From: Ailanthus altissimus
Lineage: Eukaryota > Streptophyta > Magnoliopsida > Sapindales > Simaroubaceae
Assembly (NCBI GenBank): GCA_946807835.1
Contig: OX327690.1
Coordinates: 8,528,501 to 8,592,500 of the forward strand
Direction of reading: 5' to 3'
Length of the DNA stretch: 64,000 nucleotides
Under the pieces are notes generated by a model. The model did not search any database and was not told the DNA's origin. It was given only the letters and a program-made list of their open reading frames with translations. Both the position numbers and the translations under genes were made by a program. Below are positions 47,379 through 58,663 of this stretch, one piece after another. The stretch's first letter is position 1. Each line of letters begins with the position of its first letter.

Positions 47379-48739
47379 CCCCCCAACTAGCATTTTGCTA
47401 GTCTCTAGCAATTAAAGTATAAATAAAATTTGAACACTACTTAAGTATTTCTAACACAACGTCAGTTAAAAATCACAATCGCTATAAAGGTTATTTCAAT
47501 CATAACTTCTAAAAATTGTGTGTGCATGAATAAATCCGAAGCGTTTATACCACAAACCATAACATATATAGCTTTGAAAAGTTTTTTCAGATAAAAGCCT
47601 CAACTTCATATCTTTACAGATGAATAACTATTTAACGGGTTAGGATTTCACTTATAGAGTTGAAAAACAGATAATCGCTCAAGAAAATATTATATTTAAG
47701 AACAGACAGACAGACAAACTAACATTAATCCAAAGATAGAAAAATCAATTATTTAAAGTCAAACCATTCTTTTTCATATACTCGCTTCAAATTTTAATTA
47801 TTTTATGCGAATCTTACAAATAAAGAGTCCAGTGATAAAATTGCTTCCTAATAACTTTTGTTTTCTTGAATTGAACAAAGAGTTTATTGAACTAAATTGA
47901 CTTCTTTTTTTATTTTTTTTATATATACTTTTTTTTTGTGTTTTTTTTTAAAGACATAAGAAATCATTACAAAATAAGAGCAATTTCTCACTATAATACT
48001 ATTCTAATTTTTTTTTAATCATCCTTCAGCTAAGCACCCAAATCATTCTTCATCCTAAATAATGTCATTCCAAACAAAAGTTAACCATTTTAAAAGATCA
48101 ATGAAAGTTCGTAAGTTATTATCTCAAACCTCTCCACTTACTCACAAAGATATGTGAATTTAGAAAAGAATATATATATATTTAAATATGAAAATTTTCT
48201 TAGCTATATATATTAAATCATCCATCTTACCATAAGGCTTAGTATTGTTCTCAAGAAATAATTTCGAAAGTTATTCTTTAGTAACATAGATAGAAAAAAT
48301 GATTCAAACTAAACAATTTTAAAATCATACATCAATAGTAAAAGAAACTTATTTATGCAAGAGTTACCAAAAACTTAAGCAACAGACAAATATATGTAAA
48401 ATGCATTAAAAATAAATCAATTAGAATATGTTTCAAAAGTTCAGTAATGTACTCTTTACTCTGCCATTTTAGAATTAGAATGCATCTAAAAAATGCATAA
48501 ATGAACCTTCTACGCCATTCATGATGATTTTTTTTATTAGAGAACAAAGTGATAACAAAAAAATTAAATAACGCCAACATTATATATCAACTATTCTCTC
48601 CCTAACCAGATTGAGACATTGTCCTCAATGTCAAAATATAGAAAGAGTAAAGTATAGAAGATATCACCTAAAACATCTTTTATTAGAAATTAAACCTGCA
48701 ACAAAATAAAACAAGCCACATAAAACTCTTAAAAATATA
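47379..48739 (-). other. Non-coding region of element E before the 3' LTR
   Basis: This is AT-rich sequence between the LOG-like copy and the polypurine tract. It has T-runs near 47900-48020 and no convincing coding sequence. It may hold the 3' flank of the captured gene or untranslated element sequence. Confidence 0.5.
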
Positions 48740-49406
48740 TAAAAGTAGATAAGCTACAGATGAAACGTCAAATATATCTTGCATTTCTTTTCACTATCAT
48801 CAGTATACTAATCTATCTGACGCATTGTTGGATCCGATAGAGGTGTAAAAGCTTGTAGTTTATTGAGTAACTGATCAACAGTTGAAGTAGAAATGAGAAT
48901 CTGCCATGCTGTAGATGCGACGAACTATTTTTTCTCTGCATAGTCAAGAAAAGATAACAACTCATTATAAAAAATATCAACATTTAACAAACCAATAGGC
49001 TTTTGGTGGATTTACAATTGTGCCCATAAGACAATTTGAAAATTTTCCTTCAAAGTTTCAAAATCTCCAAGTAAAGCTATGAAGGCATCAAAATTCCGAA
49101 GCATGAGAGACATTTGCTCGTACATTGATAATACCTGTAACTCATCTCTAATTAATTTTTCTACAATGTTTCCAACAACTAGAGCTTTCGGTATGATACC
49201 CAAAATTCGACTGCCTTTATTTTGTATAGCGGTTGCCACACGTCCTATTAATCCAAGACTACCTCTCCCATATACTAAATGAATTTTTTGCTCAGCTAAC
49301 ACTTTACTAAGGGTTTCTGCTGCTTCTACAAACTCTCCAATCTTTTCAAGGCTGGATCTACAAAAGACACAAATTTTTGTGAATTTACAAGTTGATGTTC
49401 TTCCAT
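48740..49406 (-). pseudogene. Intronless LOG-like (cytokinin riboside 5'-monophosphate phosphoribohydrolase) copy
   Basis: On the minus strand from ATG at 49406 (MEEHQLV), after a frameshift, the copy reads TKICVFCRSSLEKIGEFVEA, LAEQKIHLVYGRGSLGLIG, SRILGIIPKAL, FDAFIALLGDFETLKE and VLWAQL, then after a stop KPIGLLNVDIFYNELLSFLD. This is the whole LOG fold, about 210 codons, the usual length of plant LOG proteins, which free active cytokinins from nucleotides in the cytosol. Plant LOG genes normally have several introns; none is present here. The PGGxGTxxE active-site motif is destroyed (LGDFETLKE), and there are stops, so it is inactive. It lies between pol and the 3' LTR of element E, the env-like position. 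Family identity is strong by motif order; the source gene is unknown. Confidence 0.87.
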
Positions 49407-49470
49407 TATTTCACTTACTCTCTCTCTTGAATGATTTGAGTTTGTATAAAGATGCAGAAATAATGCAATG

Positions 49471-49480
49471 TATTTATAGA
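49471..49480 (-). promoter_or_regulatory. TATA box before the LOG-like copy
   Basis: The minus strand reads TCTATAAATA about 65 bp upstream of the ATG at 49406, followed by a leader containing GAGAGAGAG. The spacing suits a plant core promoter. It could be the gene's own promoter or one supplied by the element. Confidence 0.6.
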
Positions 49481-49639
49481 GCCAAAAGGTGTTATAAAGT
49501 TAAGTCACATGGGTTGTTGGCTTAAAATGCAAAATTTTCAAAATCGATTATGGGTGGTTGGTTGTTGGAAAAGACGTTTGAGTTTGAAATAAAATATTTA
49601 AAAATAACAGCTATAGTAAATATGTACAAGTAGTTGTGA

Positions 49640-50262
49640 TTGTGGCTCACATCTTGGTTTTATGTCCAGAAACTGTTTAAACGCCCTCTATAGGTCAGAG
49701 ATAGACTTTCCATCTAATTTTCTTATAAATTGGCAAACAGGGTCTTTTAAAGTCAGATTTCTAAGATTGTACCGCTCATGTTCTTTTAGGAATATGTCCC
49801 ATAATTCACAAATTACAATATGTATATATCCACTAGGATGCATCTCAATAGTCGATAAGATATCATCTAAAGACTCCTTACTCAGGCCATCATTAATGAA
49901 CTTAATTGTATCTTCGCGATTTATAGACACAATTCCTAAAATACGGCAATGTGTGTTACAAGTCATTTGTGCACACTTGTAACAAACACTTAATTGTTTT
50001 GCTCTTTGTTTTTTTTTTTGTTTACAAAAAAGCTTTTACCTAAGCTAGGCATGTAGGAAATTAATGAGTCTGAAAATTCACCTATCAATCGAACTTTGGT
50101 TTTAATTAACCAACGTAAATCAACAGGTATATTCATTAATAACCTTAATCTTTCACATCTTGCTTGGTAAATTTTCTTTAAAGTATTTTGAGGCAATAAT
50201 GGAAAACACTTTTTCAAATTCTTTAGAATGTCATCCATTTGTTTTTTAGGAAGAGGCAAGAA
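49640..50262 (-). pseudogene. Unidentified ORF region of element E with a Cys/His cluster
   Basis: Two minus-strand frames lie between integrase and the LOG-like copy. The first (50259-49990) is basic and leucine-rich (ARCERLRLLMNIPVDLRWLI) and ends in a Lys-rich tail. The second (49966-49688) begins just after CYKCAQMTCNTHC, a compact Cys/His cluster that could bind zinc, and continues with INREDTIKFINDG and DPVCQFIRKL. I do not recognise either. The position is where Athila elements carry an env-like ORF, but no signal peptide or membrane segment is visible. They may be one broken gene. Confidence 0.5.
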
Positions 50263-50689
50263 GAGAAGTTATCAGTAATTATGAAAAAATGACAAAACAG
50301 ACTTAAAATGTCACGAAGTACCGTTATCTACCTCTTAATCGGGGTGCAAAATAAAACTTTAACAAAAATACTAAATTAACCTAGAAGTAAAAACAACAAC
50401 AACAAAAAAGTTAGAAGAAGAATAAATATATATAAATATGTAAATATGTAAAATAAAGATTAATTGGTCTCATAACAAGGGTCAGACAGGAACACAAATT
50501 CTTCATGAAAAGCTTGGTTTTCTATAAACAGCTTGTGTCTTTACCCATTTACCTTAAACATATTCTCATTTCTAGGATTTTCAATGTCAATTGTTCTATA
50601 AGAGTACACATGTTTCACAATAAAAGAGCCACTTTATCTTTATCTTAATTTTTCAGAGAATATGTGAAGTCGAGAATTATAAAGAAAAA

Positions 50690-51580
50690 CCTTCTCACCA
50701 GTATCAAATATTTTTCTTTGAATTTTTTTTATCATGAAAAACTTTGATTTTATCTTTATGAATTTTTGAATTCTCATATGCATCATTTCTCAATTCTTCA
50801 AGTTCATTTATTTGTAATTTACGTATGTGTCCAGTAGAATCAAGATTTGCGTTGAAAGTTTTAATGGCCCAGTAGGCTTTATGCTCAAGTTCCACAGGTA
50901 AGTGACAAGGCTTTCCATAAACTATTCTATAAGGAGACATACCCAATGAAGTTTTAAAAGCAGTTCTATAAGCCTACAATGCATCATTAAATCTTAAAGA
51001 CCAATCTTTACGATCTGGGGTTACAGTTTTTTCTAAAATTTATTTTATCTCCCTATTTACCAATTCAACTTGTTCACTTGTCTAAGGATGATAAAGGGTG
51101 ACAACTTTAAGAGTAATACCATATTTTTTTAATTAATGTTTCAAATAGCCTATTACAAAAATGCTTACGCCTATCACTTATAATGGCTTGAGAGATTTCA
51201 AATCGACTTAAGATATTTTCTTTCAAATATTTCATGATTATTTTATGGTCATTATTTCGACATGGAATAGTCTTAATCCATTTTGAGACATAATCTACTA
51301 TGACTAAGATATACATAAATTTAAATGATAATAGAAATGATCCCATTAAATCTATCCCCCAACAATCAAAGATTTTAATAACAAGAATAGGGTTCAAAGG
51401 CATCATGTTTTGTTTTGAAATTGATCCCAACTTTTGACAATTTTCACATGTTATACAAAATGCATGTGTATCTTGAAATAAAGTAGGCCAATAAAATTCA
51501 CACTGCAAGATTTTTATAGATGTTTTCTTTTATGAGAAATGTCTCACACATCCTTCAGAATGACAAAATTTAATAACTTT
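50690..51580 (-). pseudogene. Integrase of element E (broken)
   Basis: The minus-strand frame 51508-51107 holds CEFYWPTLFQDTHAFCITC then CQKLG (end of the HHCC zinc finger) and the core WGIDLMGSFL, VDYVSKWIKTI, ISDRRKHFCN. The active-site Asp of the first block is kept, but the usual DNG/DRGxHF of the second reads DRRKHF. The C-terminal part (50946-50704) reads [20 protein letters not shown] and AYWAIKTFN, a signature of Athila-type integrase. A frameshift and stops separate the two. Confidence 0.92.
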
Positions 51581-51582
51581 AC

Positions 51583-52260
51583 TTACTGTGCCGAGTATGC
51601 ATCTTCAAAATATTTGGTTACGATAATATTTGAAGAGATAAAGATCATCCTAATAAAACTTTTTATCTCAATTAAAAAAAAATTATTTTTGTCTTGAGCA
51701 TTCCATTGAGGTGACATTTCTCCTGTTACAAGAAAACTAACAATATTAACATACCAAGACATTGTAACAGTAGAAAATAAAAATTCATCAGGATAAGAAT
51801 CATTAATAGGTATTATTTCTGTTGATGAATCTAGTGCGTCTTGATAAGTGATCTGCAACAACATTCTTAGCTTCCTTCTTATTCTTAATAGTGATAATAA
51901 ATTCTTGAAGCAATAGAATCCATTGAATCAGTCTTGGTTTTGCATCCTGTTTTGACATTAAATACCTTACAGCAGCATGGTCAGTAAACATAACAGTTGA
52001 AGAACCAATTAAGTAAGAACGAAATTTGTCTAATGTAAATATTACAGCAAGTAGTCTTTTTTAGTTGTTGTGTAATTCATTTATGCACTGTTTAAAATTC
52101 TACTTGCATAATAAATTACATAAGATTTACCTTCCTTTTTTTGTCCCAATACAGCACCAATAGCGTAGTCACTAGCATCACATATGAGCTCAAAAGGTAA
52201 AGACTAGTCAGGAGATTGTATGATAGGAGCAGATGTTAAGAGGTCAATTAATTTTTCAAA
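51583..52260 (-). pseudogene. RNase H of element E (broken)
   Basis: The minus-strand frame 51991-51803 reads FTDHAAVRYLMSKQDAKPRL then WILLLQEF and KNVVADHLSR, the C-terminal RNase H block of gypsy elements (TDHAALRYL..K.DAKPRLIRW). Upstream to 52260 it is decayed. It lies between RT and integrase in the normal gypsy order. Confidence 0.92.
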
Positions 52261-53120
52261 CAAATTGTAACACTTTTAAGTCCACTCAAATGATATACCT
52301 TTTACTAAGAGGTTACAAAAAGGTTTAGATATAGTACTAAAATTGTTTATGATCTCCTATAGAATCCAGCATGTCCTAAAAATGATCAGACTTCTCTGAC
52401 TATTTTTTGTAGAGGCAAATGTGTAATGAGTTTGACTTTTGCCTTATCCACTTCAATTCCTTTAGAAAACATTACATGTCCCAAAATAATTCTAGAAGTA
52501 ACCATGTAATAACATTTTTTTCAATTCAACACAAGACTCTTTTCTTCACATTGTTTTGAGACATTTTCTAAGTTTTTAAAACAATTATCAAAAGAATTTT
52601 CAAACACAGTTAAATCATCTATGAAAACTTCTAAATAATGCTCAACCATATCACTAAAAATGCTTAACATATATCGCTGAAATATTACTAGGGCATTACA
52701 AAGTTCAAAGGGCATTCTTTAAAAAGTAAAGGTCTCAAAAAGGCATATGAATATAGTATTTTTTTTAATCCTCTAGTGCAATAAAAATTTGATAATAGTC
52801 AGAATAACCATCTAGAAAGCAATAGTAGGGATGTCCTGCTACTCTTCCTATAATTTAATTAAGGAATGGTAAAGAAAAATGGTCTTTCCTAGTGGCCGAG
52901 TTTAACTTTCTATAATTTATACACATCCTCTAACTAGATGAGACTCGAGTTGGTATTAACTTACCTTTGTCATTTTTAATGACTGTAATTTCTGATTTGT
53001 TTAGTACTACCTAAGTAAGACTTACTTACTTACTATCTAAGATAGGATAGATGATTTCTACTTCAAGTAATTTAAGAACTTCAGCTCTCACTACCTCTTT
53101 CGTATATGGATTTAATCTCC
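52261..53120 (-). pseudogene. RT of element E (broken)
   Basis: The minus-strand frame 52715-52521 reads MPFELCNALVIFQRYMLSIF then HYLEVFIDDLTVF, with the gypsy active site F(I)DD intact, and FDNCFKNLENV. Upstream (52740-53110) are CINYRKLN, ATRKDHFSLPF and CFLDGYSDYYQI with stops between them. It follows directly after the 477-bp triplication. Confidence 0.92.
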
Positions 53121-54551
53121 TTTCAGGTTGTTGGAAAGTTTTGGCATTATCTTCTAAGTGTATTCTATGTGTGCAAATCAAAGGATTAATGCCGTTTATG
53201 TCTTTTAAAGTTCACCTAATTGCATTTTTATACATTTTCAATAATTCAATCAACTTACCTTCTTGTTCGCTTGTGAATATAGAAGCAATTACCACCGGGT
53301 AAGTTTGTTTCTCTATAAGAAATGCATATTTCAGTCCTTCAGGTAGAGGTTTTAACTTTAACTTTGAAAATTCATTCTGTTTATCCTCATTTTCTCCTAA
53401 TTCTTCAAACTTTAGTTTCCATCCTTTATTTTCAATCACCTGTATACAGTCAAGTAAAGAACATATGTCAAAGATTTTAGGATCTAATTGAATATTTGAC
53501 TCAAATGAATTTATTAAACACATTTCTAAGGGATCGGTAGAACTCATTTTTTGAATATGATCTTCCACAATCATTTCAATCATGTTGGCTTTTTCACTTT
53601 CAGGTTGTTGGAAAGTTTTGGCATTATCTTCTAAGTGTATTCTATGTGTGCAAATCAAAGGATTAATGCCGTTTATGTCTTTTAAAGTTCACCTAATTGC
53701 ATTTTTATACATTTTCAATAATTCAATCAACTTACCTTCTTGTTCGCTTGTGAATATAGAAGCAATTACCACCGGGTAAGTTTGTTTCTCTATAAGAAAT
53801 GCATATTTCAGTCCTTCAGGTAGAGGTTTTAACTTTAACTTTGAAATTTCATTCTGTTTATCCTCATTTTCTCCTAATTCTTCAAACTTTAGTTTCCATC
53901 CTTTATTTTCAATCACATGTATACAGTCAAGTAAAGAACATATGTCAAAGATTTTAGGATCTAATTGAATATTTGACTCAAATGAATTTATTAAACACAT
54001 TTCTAAGGGATCGGTAGAACTCATTTTTTGAATATGATCTTCCACAATCATTTCAATCATGTTGGCTTTTTCACTTTCAGGTTGTTGGAAAGTTTTGGCA
54101 TTATCTTCTAAGTGTATTCTATGTGTGCAAATCAAAGGATTAATGCCGTTTATGTCTTTTAAAGTTCACCTAATTGCATTTTTATACATTTTTAATAATT
54201 CAATCAACTTACCTTCTTGTTCGCTTGTGAATATAGAAGCAATTACCACCGGGTAAGTTTGTTTCTCTATAAGAAATGCATATTTCAGTCCTTCAGGTAG
54301 AGGTTTTAACTTTAACTTTGAAATTTCATTCTGTTTATCCTCATTTTCTCCTAATTCTTCAAACTTTAGTTTCCATCCTTTATTTTCAATCACCTGTATA
54401 CAGTCAAGTAAAGAACATATGTCAAAGATTTTAGGATCTAATTGAATATTTGACTCAAATGAATTTATTAAACACATTTCTAAGGGATCGGTAGAACTCA
54501 TTTTTTGAATATGATCTTCCACAATCATTTCAATCATGTTGGCTTCTTCAC
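53121..54551 (-). repeat. Tandem triplication, 3 x 477 bp, between protease and RT of element E
   Basis: Units are 53121-53597, 53598-54074 and 54075-54551. All start TTTCA (the first two and the middle with TTTCAGGTTGTTGG), and the spacing is exactly 477 bp twice. The period equals 159 codons, so each copy keeps the frame. Each encodes EEANMIEMI/EKANMIEMI, PLEMCLINSFESN, CSLLDCI, LKPLPEGLKYAFL and KLIELLKMYKNAIR followed by TGA where relatives have Trp. All three share this stop. I saw one private substitution in each copy. Confidence 0.96.
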
Positions 54552-54800
54552 TTTCATCCTCCCCCTCATATGGTTGCTCACACATATTGAAAATATTAAG
54601 CTTAAGTGTCATGTTTCCAAATGAAAGCTTCATTACTCTATTCGTGCAATTAATCAAAGCGTTAGGAGTTGCTAAAAATGGACGACCCAAAATCATATGT
54701 ATCGGATTACATCCTTTAATAGGTTCTATGTCCAAGACAATAAAATCCACAAGATATATGAATTTATCAACTTGAACTTAAACATCTTCCATTATCCCCC
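54552..54800 (-). pseudogene. Aspartic protease C-terminal part of element E
   Basis: The minus strand reads FIVLDIEP then IHMILGRPFLATPNALINCT and LSFGNMTLKLNIFN, the retropepsin C-terminal half (DF.VLD......ILGRPFL.T..A.ID). It runs straight into the triplicated segment. The catalytic D(T/S)GA block should lie near 54850-54920; there the minus strand gives NLLSYSVYQQL after ALLDIGTSV, with DIGTSVN replacing DLGASIN-like text. Confidence 0.87.
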
Positions 54801-55099
54801 CCGGTACTTTTATTGATCTATCGATAAGCAAAAGTGTTATAGAAGTTGATTTTAACTCATCGCGATTGAGCTGTTGATAAACTGAATACGACAATAAATT
54901 CACACTAGTACCAATATCAAGTAAGGCTTGTTAACTTTTATGACTTCCAATAATACATGAAATTGTAGAACAACTAAGGTCTTTATATTTTAAAGCATTA
55001 TTGTTTTGAAGAATGACATTTACTTGTTCAGCTAAAAATATTTTCTTTTTCACATTCAGTTTTCTTTTTACTGTGCATAAATCCTTCAAAAATTTTGCA

Positions 55100-56874
55100 T
55101 AAGAGGAAACTTGTTTAATAGTATCCAATAAAGGAATATTAACTTTTACCTATTTGAAGATTTCAAAAATTTCAGGATTGTGATTCATCTTCTTAGTATT
55201 ACGTAATGCATGAGAAAATGGAGGTGAAGGTGAGGGTTTGGTGTTTTCTTCATTAGGTATAGGTTCAATGCTTTTCTTACCCTCAGAGATTGATTCATCG
55301 CTCTCATGAGGTTTAAGAATGTCTTTTTCAACAATTTTACCATTCTGAATAGTGATAACCACTTTAATTTGGTCCATATGTTGGCTTTCTGAACTACATG
55401 CATTTGAGTTATGTTGTCCATTAGGGTTTGGTTATGGTTGAGAAGAAAATTTTCCTTTCTCATGAATGTTCTGTACGGATACAAATTTAGTAAGAGTATC
55501 TTTCAAATCAGCAAATGTTTAAACATTTTGAGAATTAATAGACTCTTGCTTTTCAATGAATGCATGCAAAGGTTCTTTAATATTTTTCCTAGGAGGTAGG
55601 ACATATAGTGCATAACCTTGGTGGTTTTGAAAATTTCGGTGTTTTTGGAAAGGTGATTGTGAAGCTTGTGCTTGAGTGTTATTCCTCAAACTAAAATTCA
55701 GGTGATTTATCCATCCAGGATTGTAGTTTTGTGAATATGGGTTATTGTTTAACCGCTTGAACGTGTTTAGAACAGTGGCTTATTTATGGAGACATTCCCT
55801 AAATGCAGGCAAAGTTGGGCAATCATTGGTAGAGTGGTCATGAGTTTCACAAATATGACACACAATTTCTTAAACAGATTTTATTTGACCACTCTTTTTC
55901 ATTTTTAAGGTTTCGACTTTTCTAACTAAGGATGCTAATTTGGCTTGAAGGTCATGATCTTCTCTAAGATGATAAATACCCTCACTAAATGTAGTGGTTT
56001 GATTTTTGCTAGATGCCTCACAGGTACCAGCAGTGTCCTAATTTTGAGCATTTTCTGCTAGTAAGTCTAGATAGTTCATTGCCTCTTTTGGGTTTTTGTC
56101 CTCAAATGTTCCATTACACATCATTTTTATCATTTGCCTAACTTAGGGTGTTAAGCCCTCATAGAAATTTGAGACTAATCTCTATGTTTCAAAGCCATGA
56201 TAGGGACAGGTATTAAGTAATTCTTTATACCTTTCTCAACATTGGTAAAGGGTCTCTCCTGGTTTTTGGGCAATAGTGGTAATTTGTCTTTTGAAAACAA
56301 TTGTTCTATAGGAAGAAATTTTTTTTTTCAAGAATTGTTGTTGCATCTCATCTCATAAAGAAATAGATCCTGGCCTAAGGTTTTGTAGCCATGTTTTAAC
56401 TTTATCTTTTAAAGAAAAAGGGAAAATGTTAAGTTGAATTGTGTTCATAATACAATTTTGGTCATTATACGTGTTATACACTTCTTCAAAATCTCTTAGA
56501 TGTAGATAAGGGTTCTCTGCATCTAAGCCATAAAAAGTGGGTAAAAGTTGGATAATACCTAGCTTAAAATTAAAATGTGTTGCATCCGAAGAAAAAATTA
56601 AGCAAGATGGTGCACCTGTTCATGTACGGTTCATGTAATCTCTAAGTGTCCTAGGTCGGTTATGGTCATTAAGTTGGGATTGCTTGTCCCCTGGGTCTAT
56701 GAGTCCTTCAATTTGATTTTCGCTCATGGTGTTAATTGGTGAAAAATAAGAATATGAAGGAGAATCTAACAAATTATCAAAGGAAGTTCCAAAATTACTT
56801 TTCACCAAACGATGAGAATTAGGATCTCGAAACCAACCACTCATATAAAGAAATAAAACAAAATACAATAACAA
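55100..56874 (-). pseudogene. Gag of element E (broken)
   Basis: The minus strand starts near 56874-56830 (MSGWFRDPNS) and includes RPRTLRDYMNRT at 56655-56620, the Athila gag opening. The capsid region follows with many stops. At about 55860-55817 an intact CCHC knuckle reads CHICETHDHSTNDC, fitting C-x2-C-x4-H-x4-C. The charged C-terminal tail ends near 55100. Gag would package the element RNA. Confidence 0.88.
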
Positions 56875-57260
56875 TAAATAAGAGAAATAAGAGAAAATAA
56901 ATTAAAATATTAAACACAGGTAAATAAAATAGGCAAAATTAAAATTAAAATAAAATAAAGATAAATAATTAAAAGTTAGATTAGTCAATGTTAGATTATA
57001 TAATAAAAAGTTAACAAATAAAGAGTAGGAAGCTTAGCCTTCCATGAAAATAAAATGTGAATAATAAATAAAGTAAAGCAAGTTAAGAGGCTTAGCCTTT
57101 CATGAAAATAACAAGCAAATAATAAATAAAGTAAAGCAAGATAGGAGACTTAACTTTTCATGAAAATAAAAAGCGAATAATAAGTAAAGTAAAGTAAGTT
57201 AGAAGGCTTAACTTTCCATGAAAATAAAATAAACAAAAAAAAATATGTTAATTTTACCTC

Positions 57261-57282
57261 TCCGGCAATGACGCCAAAAACT
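57261..57282 (-). other. Primer binding site of element E
   Basis: The minus strand reads TTTTTGGCGTCATTGCCGG two bases after the LTR end GTGTCA, one or two changes from TTTTTGGCGCCGTTGCCGG, the PBS of Athila-type elements. Confidence 0.85.
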
Positions 57283-58658
57283 TGACACGTCCAGAATATA
57301 AGAGTTTATTCTCAAGTGCAGGATTGTCGAAGTAATAAATAATGCGGTGAGAACAATGTCAATCCACAGGAAAGTAAAATTAAAATTACAAATTATAAAT
57401 ACTTTAAAGACAATTAATGCAGTATAAGATGTTTACAAATTCAATTAACTAATTCAAATAAAAGCTAAGGTTAGAGGGATCCACTCTTGGCATAAGAAGT
57501 AAAAATATATTTAACTTTTTTTATAACTCAATTGGAACTTTACACAAATGAGATTCCAACCGGAAGATATAACAATTAAAGTTCATCACCATTTATATAT
57601 TAACTAGTAATTATTTCTTTTAATTATTATACACAAAATCTTATAAATGGGTTCAAGTATTTATTATGCCAATCTTTATATTTGTGTACAATAAATCAAG
57701 ACTCCCACTTTACAAGAAAGGGTATATAAGCCAAATCTTGTAAATGGTTTCAAGAATTTATTGTGCCAACTATAAAAGTTGTCTATAATAAATCAAGAGG
57801 CATCATTTTAGAAGAAAGTGTATTAATATTACAAATAAATATATACATCATATAAAAATTTGCTTAACTTAATAATGAAGCATTAAATTTATGAATAAGA
57901 GTTAAGTACATCTTATTACCTTAGCAAAAGTTTCACCCTTTCACCTTAGCATAAAAAAAAATATTTAGATATAATAAAACTAAAGAAAAAAAAATGGAAG
58001 AAGAGATAACATAATTTTAGAATAATAAACAAGATAAATAATATTACAAAAAACAAATACAAACGATAAGTGTTTTAAACTAAAATCTAGTCCTCTAATT
58101 ACATCCTTTGGGTATAAATATGCTATCTATTTATAGAAAAACATGGATAAATCGAGACAAATGAAGAGGGAACCACTTGGATGATAAAAGTTAAGAATTG
58201 TGGCAAATAATTTACACTAATTATCATTAATGTATCTACTTGATTATCTAATTTAGAATTAATGTGATCCGAATTAGTTGTTACTGAAAATATCAAAGTT
58301 TAGATAAATCTCTTATCTTTCCAAATTGAGTTGTCTTATACGTATTAGATACGTATTATTATAATTATAGGCCAAATACTGATGACTATTCGGATTGGGC
58401 CTGTACTGCAGATCAGTTTTGTTCTAGGCCATTTTCAACCTCTAAATGCTTAAGTTTTAAATGGGTTATGAAATATAATATGTTACCCCATTGAGTCAGA
58501 TCTTTACAGGATCAAGAATCACTCTAATTAAATCTTTAGGTAGGACATTATACCCATTTTACCGAGCCTACCACAAAATAGTTAAAAGCTAATTAAGTTT
58601 AATATAGTAAACAATGATATAAAATCCTTATTAAATATGTAATTTCAAGTATTCATCA
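57283..58658 (-). repeat. 5' LTR of element E
   Basis: It aligns with 45950-47378. On the minus strand it begins TGATGAATACTTGAAATTAC and ends CTGGACGTGTCA at the PBS. The bases ATTAG at 58659-58663 are the matching target duplication. Confidence 0.95.
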
Positions 58659-58663
58659 ATTAG

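Larger units (their letters stand above)
45950..58658 (-). mobile_element. Athila-like Ty3/gypsy element E, complete but dead
   Basis: LTRs of about 1.4 kb (45950-47378 and 57283-58658) lie at both ends. A perfect 5-bp target duplication ATTAG is present at 45945-45949 and 58659-58663. On the minus strand the order is 5' LTR, PBS, gag, protease, RT, RNase H, integrase, an extra ORF region, a LOG-like gene copy, polypurine tract, 3' LTR. Total length is 12.7 kb. Domain order and integrase sequence ([19 protein letters not shown]) are typical of Athila. Reading frames carry many stops. Confidence 0.95.

Noticed and set aside
49012..49302. Working LOG enzyme
   Set aside because: The PGGxGTxxE motif is replaced by LGDFETLKE, and a frameshift and stops flank the 96-codon frame.
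49079..49982. Plus-strand ORFs of 67 and 106 codons
   Set aside because: Antisense of the LOG-like copy and of the unidentified minus-strand ORF, which read better as proteins.
53121..54551. CRISPR-like or satellite array
   Set aside because: Three long coding units with no spacers; a local duplication within pol.
53051..54775. Plus-strand ORFs repeated in the triplication
   Set aside because: Antisense shadows of the pol segment, repeated because the DNA is repeated.
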